From Bog-756 sp963710495 (lineage in GTDB: Bacteria; Actinomycetota; Acidimicrobiia; Acidimicrobiales; RAAP-2), in NCBI GenBank assembly GCA_963710495.1, contig CAVQAI010000011.1, positions 372,001 through 436,000 of the forward strand: a stretch of 64,000 nt of DNA. The letters are read 5' to 3'. The notes under the pieces were generated by a model. The model did not search any database. It had not been told where the DNA came from and worked only from the letters and a program-made list of their open reading frames with translations. Below are positions 60,425-64,000 of the stretch, piece by piece; within the stretch, counting starts at the first letter, position 1; every line of letters starts with the position of its first letter. The position numbers and the translations under genes are program-made.

Positions 60425-61408
60425 TCAGCCGAACCAGACGCTGCGACGCTCGCGCAGCATGTCGTGCAGCGAATCCTGGAGCTTGGCCCGGATGTTCTCG
60501 CCTTCGTCCATCACCTTGCTGCGTGAGTACCGACTCTGCCCCGGCGGGACGTCGAAGGTGACGGGATCGAGCACTCGCAGCTTGATCTTCGCCGGAAAGT
60601 AGGTCAGGTAGCCGAGAGGACCCATCAACAGGGCGTTGGCCGTCACCGGGAAATACGGGAGGTTCAGTACCTTGGCCACGCCGCCCAGCCGGAAGAGGAT
60701 TGGCATGGACTCCTCGGCCCCGACCACGGCGATGGGGATGATCGGGACCCCGGCCCGCATGGCGATCTCCACGAACCCACCCCGCCCGAACCGGCGCAGC
60801 CGGTACCGGTCGGTATAGGTCTTGGAGGTGGCCTTGGTGCCCTCGGGGAACACCAGCGCCAGCTGCTGCTGATCGTGCAGGATCCGGTAGGCGTTGTCGG
60901 GGTGGGCCGGGACACCTCCCGTCCTCGACCACATCGTGCCGACGAAGGGGATGGTCCGGAAGAAGTAATCGGCGAGCCCGTAGACGGGCCGTCCGAGCTC
61001 CTCCTCGATCCCGTGCATGATGGCCGGTGCGTCCGGAGGGATGGCACCGGCGTGATTGGCGATCAGCAGTGCCCCACCGGCGTGCGGGATCTTCTCCAGG
61101 CCGTCCCACTCGACCCGGAACCAGTATCGGTAGACGGGGTCATACAGGCGCCGCACGAGGGAGCGCATGTGCTCGGAGCGGCCCCATTCGTCCACGTCGG
61201 ATCGCCTCGGGTCGACCGGGGCTCGGTCATCCGTCACGATCGCCACCGGGAGGGTCGACGGTGGCGCCAACGGGACCTCGGTGGCGGTGTCCTGGCGGCT
61301 CGCAGTCGCCATCGGCCTGCTTGCCGCGGTGGCGTCGATCGATCCGTCATCGGCCGCATTGTCCCGACGGGAGGCCGCCCTCTGCGTGTCCGGCCGATCA
61401 TCCGTCAT
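60425..61408 (-). CDS. PlsC-like (1-acylglycerol-3-phosphate) acyltransferase family protein
   Basis: 327 residues. ALLIANHAGAIPPDAPAI is the acyltransferase active-site block, with H and D separated by six residues rather than the usual four; LVFPEGTKATSKTYTDRYRLRRFGRGG is motif III and VPIIPIAVVGAEES motif IV. The N-terminal 80 residues are a variable polar extension. Probably membrane-associated, transferring acyl chains to a lipid or glycolipid acceptor. TACGAT 6 nt before the ATG at 61408 suggests a leaderless transcript. The SDR gene follows 4 nt later, so the two form an operon. Confidence 0.9.
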   Translation of the reverse strand: MTDDRPDTQRAASRRDNAADDGSIDATAASRPMATASRQDTATEVPLAPPSTLPVAIVTDDRAPVDPRRSDVDEWGRSEHMRSLVRRLYDPVYRYWFRVEWDGLEKIPHAGGALLIANHAGAIPPDAPAIMHGIEEELGRPVYGLADYFFRTIPFVGTMWSRTGGVPAHPDNAYRILHDQQQLALVFPEGTKATSKTYTDRYRLRRFGRGGFVEIAMRAGVPIIPIAVVGAEESMPILFRLGGVAKVLNLPYFPVTANALLMGPLGYLTYFPAKIKLRVLDPVTFDVPPGQSRYSRSKVMDEGENIRAKLQDSLHDMLRERRSVWFG

Positions 61409-61414
61409 CGGTGC

Positions 61415-61420
61415 ATCGTA
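61415..61420 (-). promoter_or_regulatory. -10 element of the acyltransferase/SDR operon
   Basis: TACGAT on the minus strand, 6 nt before the ATG at 61408, identical to the hexamer before the phosphofructokinase gene. Confidence 0.45.
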
Positions 61421-61495
61421 CCGGGCGCCGCACCGGGGACCTCCGGTCGGTTCTGCTGCCCGAAATGGAAGGGAGGGTCGGGGTGTCGTCCCCGC

Positions 61496-62554
61496 TCACA
61501 CGGTTGGGTCGGGATCCGACGCGGCTCGGAGCCGACCCGACAGAGGAGCGAGCGAGCCCAGCTGTTCGAGAGTGAGCGACCGGCGGAAGACCTGCCGCTC
61601 GGCGAACTCGGCTCGTAGGGCCGAGTACACGGTGGCCGCCCCCTCGTCGTCGACCAGGGGGAGGAGGGTGATGACCGTCGAGCGGTCCACCAGCACCGGT
61701 ACCGGTGCCCCGTCGAGCGACTCGGAGACGACGCTGCACACCTGCTTGGTGAGACCGTTGTGAAGGGAGAGCGACGAGTCGCCGTCGACGACCACACTCG
61801 GCACCGGGCGCGCCGGCAGCAACCCGAAGCGCGAGCGGTAGACATCGACCAGCATGCCGATCGAGTCCTCCAGGGGATGGATGGTGCTGCCAGGCACATG
61901 TCTCCACTGCACGGGCACCTCGGTCACCCGCAGCCCGAGACGCCGGGCCCGGGCCAGGACCTCGACGTCGAAGGCGAAGCGGTCGATCGATACGAGGTGG
62001 AAGAGCAGGCGGGCGACGGGCGTGCGAAAGGCCTTGAACCCGCACTGGGTATCGTGCAGGCCGAGTCCGGTCCCGGTCGTCACCATCCAGTTGAAAATCC
62101 GGCCCATCACCGCCCGGACGGCATAGGTGCCGTCGACCATCGAATCGGGCAGAGCGCGGGACCCGATGGCCGCGTCGTGGGTGAGCAGACCGTCGAGGAG
62201 CTCGGGGACCGCTCGCGGGTCGATCGCCATGTCGGCATCCATAAAGGCGGTGTACGCCCCCCGGGCCAGGGCCACCCCGGCCCGGACGGCGGCGCCCTTG
62301 CCCTGATTGACCGGCAGGCTGGTGACCCGGTGATGGGGTAATTGGGCGAGCAGGCAGCGGGCGGTGCGGGCGGTGGTGTCGGTGCTGCCGTCGTCGACCA
62401 CCAGTACCTCGGTGCGCTCTACATCCACGGCCCCCTCGGCTGCCGCAGCTTCGAAGCGCTCCATCCCGTCGGGCAGCCGATGGGCCTCGTTGAAGGCGGG
62501 GACGATGATCGTGAGGTCGAGTGTCATGGGCTTGTCGGTGGCCGGTTCAGCCAA
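61496..62554 (-). CDS. DPM1/polyprenyl-phosphate-type family 2 glycosyltransferase
   Basis: 352 residues. DLTIIVPAFNEAHRLPDGMERF, VLVVDDGSTDTTARTARCL, VNQGKGAAVRAGVALARGAYTAFMDADMAIDP (DAD metal site), IGSRALPDSMVDG and GLHDTQCGFKAFRTPVARLLF are those of dolichyl-phosphate glucosyltransferase-like enzymes, which load a lipid carrier with sugar. The C-terminal 110 residues are a non-catalytic extension. Starts: TTG 62554 (TAGGGT 10 nt upstream) or ATG 62527. Stand-alone gene before the acyltransferase, with an 87-nt gap. Confidence 0.9.
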   Translation of the reverse strand: MAEPATDKPMTLDLTIIVPAFNEAHRLPDGMERFEAAAAEGAVDVERTEVLVVDDGSTDTTARTARCLLAQLPHHRVTSLPVNQGKGAAVRAGVALARGAYTAFMDADMAIDPRAVPELLDGLLTHDAAIGSRALPDSMVDGTYAVRAVMGRIFNWMVTTGTGLGLHDTQCGFKAFRTPVARLLFHLVSIDRFAFDVEVLARARRLGLRVTEVPVQWRHVPGSTIHPLEDSIGMLVDVYRSRFGLLPARPVPSVVVDGDSSLSLHNGLTKQVCSVVSESLDGAPVPVLVDRSTVITLLPLVDDEGAATVYSALRAEFAERQVFRRSLTLEQLGSLAPLSGRLRAASDPDPTV

Positions 62555-62616
62555 CTTCGGAGGGACCCTACCGGTGCACGGTCCGCCGTTTGGGTCGGTG
62601 GCGACCAGGCGGCCGC

Positions 62617-63969
62617 CTACGGCCGGGCCGCCCCGACGAGCCCCTCGTACCAGACCGGGTCGAAGGTCACGACGGTCCCGGTATGTGCGGCCTGGATGAT
62701 GGTCCCGTTGCCGTATGCAGTGGGCTGGCCGTCGAGGACCGGTCCGACGTACATGACCACGTGATCGATGCCCGTGCCGTCGAAGTCGTAGAAGAGCAGA
62801 TCACCGGGCTCCAGCTGGTCGAGCGGGACGTGCCTCGAGATCGAGTACTGGTCGGCGGCGGAATGGGGTAGCGACACCCCGGCATTGGCCCAGGCCAGCG
62901 CGGTGAGCCCGGAGCAGTCGACGCCGGCTGAGCTCTCACCGCCCCAGACGTAGGGCACCCCGAGGTACTGCATGGCGCCGTGCACGGCGGCCAGCCCGGC
63001 CGCCTGGGGGCTGCCGCCGCTCGAAAGGGTGGGCCCTCCGCCGGACCCGGCTGCCGACCCGGCTGCCGCGTTGGCCGCATTGGTCGCGCCGACGGCCGCC
63101 GCGCTTCCGCCGCTCACCGTGCTGGCCACCTGGGCCGCCTGGGCCGCCTGGGCGGCGGCTGCCTGAGCCGCCGCCGGTGAGGAGCTGTTGGCGGCCGTCT
63201 GGGCCGCGGTGGCCGCCTGGGCCGCCGCCTGCTGGGCCACCTCCTGGGCCAAGGTCCCCTTGACCTGGGCCAGTGTGGCCTCGGACAGCGCGTTGGCCGC
63301 CGCCGTACTCTGCTGGGCCTGACGTTCCGTGGTCAGCTGTTGGGTCTCGGCCTGCTGTTCGCTGACCAACTTGCTCTGGGTCGTAGTCAGCTGGCGCTGG
63401 CCGGCCTGCACCCGGGCCACGTCGGCGGCCAGGTTTCCGGCGTCGATCCGCTGGTAGACGCTGCGCGTTTGGGCCGTGCTGTCCGGGGCGGCGAAGAGCG
63501 AGGCCACCGCCGAGGCTGCCGAGTCGTTCTCGTAGGCCCCGATCGCCTCGACCCGGAGTCGCGCCCGGGCACCGGCCAGTTCGGACTTGGCGGCGTCCAG
63601 GGAAGCGGTGGTGGTCTGGAGCGAGGTCTGTGTCTGGGTCAGGTTGACGACCGCCTGGTTGTACTCCTCGTCGGTCTGGTCGAGCGCCTGCTGCTGTTGG
63701 GAGATCTGGGTCTCCAACGTGGCCACCTGGTCCTCGGTGGCATTGATGGTGGACTGCTGGGATCCGTCCGCACCCGTCGTCGATGTGGACGTGCCCGAGG
63801 ACGGCGTGGTCCCGGCCGCCGGCGTGGCTCCGGTGGCCGGTGTGGCGGTCGTGGTCGGCCCGGAGGGCTGGGTCGAGGCCGTGGTCGCCGAGGCAGGCGC
63901 GGCGCCGGCCACCGACGAGAGGAGGACGAGGGAGAGCGCCGAGCAGAGGACGAGGCCGACGGCGCCCAT
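62617..63969 (-). CDS. Secreted NlpC/P60 peptidoglycan endopeptidase with coiled-coil N-domain (start may lie outside)
   Basis: 450 residues from ATG 63969, but the frame stays open to the window edge with a basic segment (SRPSRPL) before the hydrophobic run, so the true start may be further out. Signal peptide with A-A-P-A-S-A cleavage, Thr/Pro-rich linker, then long coiled coil (about 70-235, DQVATLETQISQQQQALDQ) of the RipA/PcsB kind and an Ala-rich linker. The catalytic domain has YVWGGESSAGVDCSGLTALAW (Cys), LEPGDLLFYD and IDHVVMYVG (His), with AAHTG near the end. Cleaves D-Glu-mDAP cross-bridge stems in cell separation. Confidence 0.92.
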   Translation of the reverse strand: MGAVGLVLCSALSLVLLSSVAGAAPASATTASTQPSGPTTTATPATGATPAAGTTPSSGTSTSTTGADGSQQSTINATEDQVATLETQISQQQQALDQTDEEYNQAVVNLTQTQTSLQTTTASLDAAKSELAGARARLRVEAIGAYENDSAASAVASLFAAPDSTAQTRSVYQRIDAGNLAADVARVQAGQRQLTTTQSKLVSEQQAETQQLTTERQAQQSTAAANALSEATLAQVKGTLAQEVAQQAAAQAATAAQTAANSSSPAAAQAAAAQAAQAAQVASTVSGGSAAAVGATNAANAAAGSAAGSGGGPTLSSGGSPQAAGLAAVHGAMQYLGVPYVWGGESSAGVDCSGLTALAWANAGVSLPHSAADQYSISRHVPLDQLEPGDLLFYDFDGTGIDHVVMYVGPVLDGQPTAYGNGTIIQAAHTGTVVTFDPVWYEGLVGAARP

Positions 63970-64000
63970 CAGTGGCCGTGAAGGTCTCGACTGGATGAAG

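Overview
The window is a continuous stretch of high-GC, densely coding chromosome from an actinomycetote. The class Acidimicrobiia is my best guess. Evidence: the order mfd - SurA-like lipoprotein - mazG - eno - ftsB - DUF501 - ppx is the actinobacterial housekeeping block. There is a 33-residue bS22 ribosomal protein of the actinobacterial type, a phosphofructokinase with PPi-type residues, and the W..DGGVF.FGDA..YGS repeat that I associate with Acidimicrobiia. Genes are tightly packed with many GTGA/ATGA/TTGA stop-start overlaps. I see no insertion sequence, phage gene or CRISPR array.

Layout. 1-8.2 kb: end of metG, tatD, a frameshifted RlpA-like exported protein, PPi-type phosphofructokinase divergent from rsmA-ispE, bS22, a sensor kinase/response regulator pair and a tRNA-Gln. 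8.2-11.1 kb: typA and a phosphodiester-glycosidase-like lipoprotein. 11.1-18.5 kb: a three-gene minus-strand operon of very large minor type IV pilins. One carries an array of eight Cys-pair repeats that looks like a beta-propeller, another carries four C-terminal fibronectin III domains. 18.6-26.1 kb: a DUF488 protein and a catabolic operon (carboxyltransferase, biotin carboxylase, AtuA-like protein, acyl-CoA dehydrogenase). 26.2-43.6 kb: glmU (short), prs, two coupled propeller lipoproteins (the second frameshifted), rplY, pth, mfd, SurA-like, mazG, eno, ftsB, DUF501, ppx. 43.6-59.3 kb: a surface-glycan region (nucleotide-sugar dehydrogenase, epimerase, several glycosyltransferases, WbsX- and TylF-type proteins, coiled-coil methyltransferase, two polytopic GT-C-like proteins, an acetyltransferase). 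59.3-64 kb: an atypical SDR protein with a PlsC-type acyltransferase, a DPM1-like glycosyltransferase, and an NlpC/P60 hydrolase whose start may lie outside the window.

How it fits together. The central block covers translation (rplY, pth), transcription-coupled repair (mfd), nucleotide sanitation (mazG), glycolysis (eno, PPi-PFK), PRPP synthesis and division (ftsB). The flanks build the envelope: peptidoglycan remodelling, glycans and a pilus tip. Many genes have a TANNNT hexamer 6-9 nt before the start codon and no Shine-Dalgarno sequence, which implies widespread leaderless mRNAs. The item most worth following up is the giant minor-pilin operon, a possible self-contained PilY1-like tip adhesin. 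Two genes (RlpA-like, PQQ-propeller) are split between frames and two (pth, RlpA-like) lack a standard start codon. These need a read-level check before being taken as biology.
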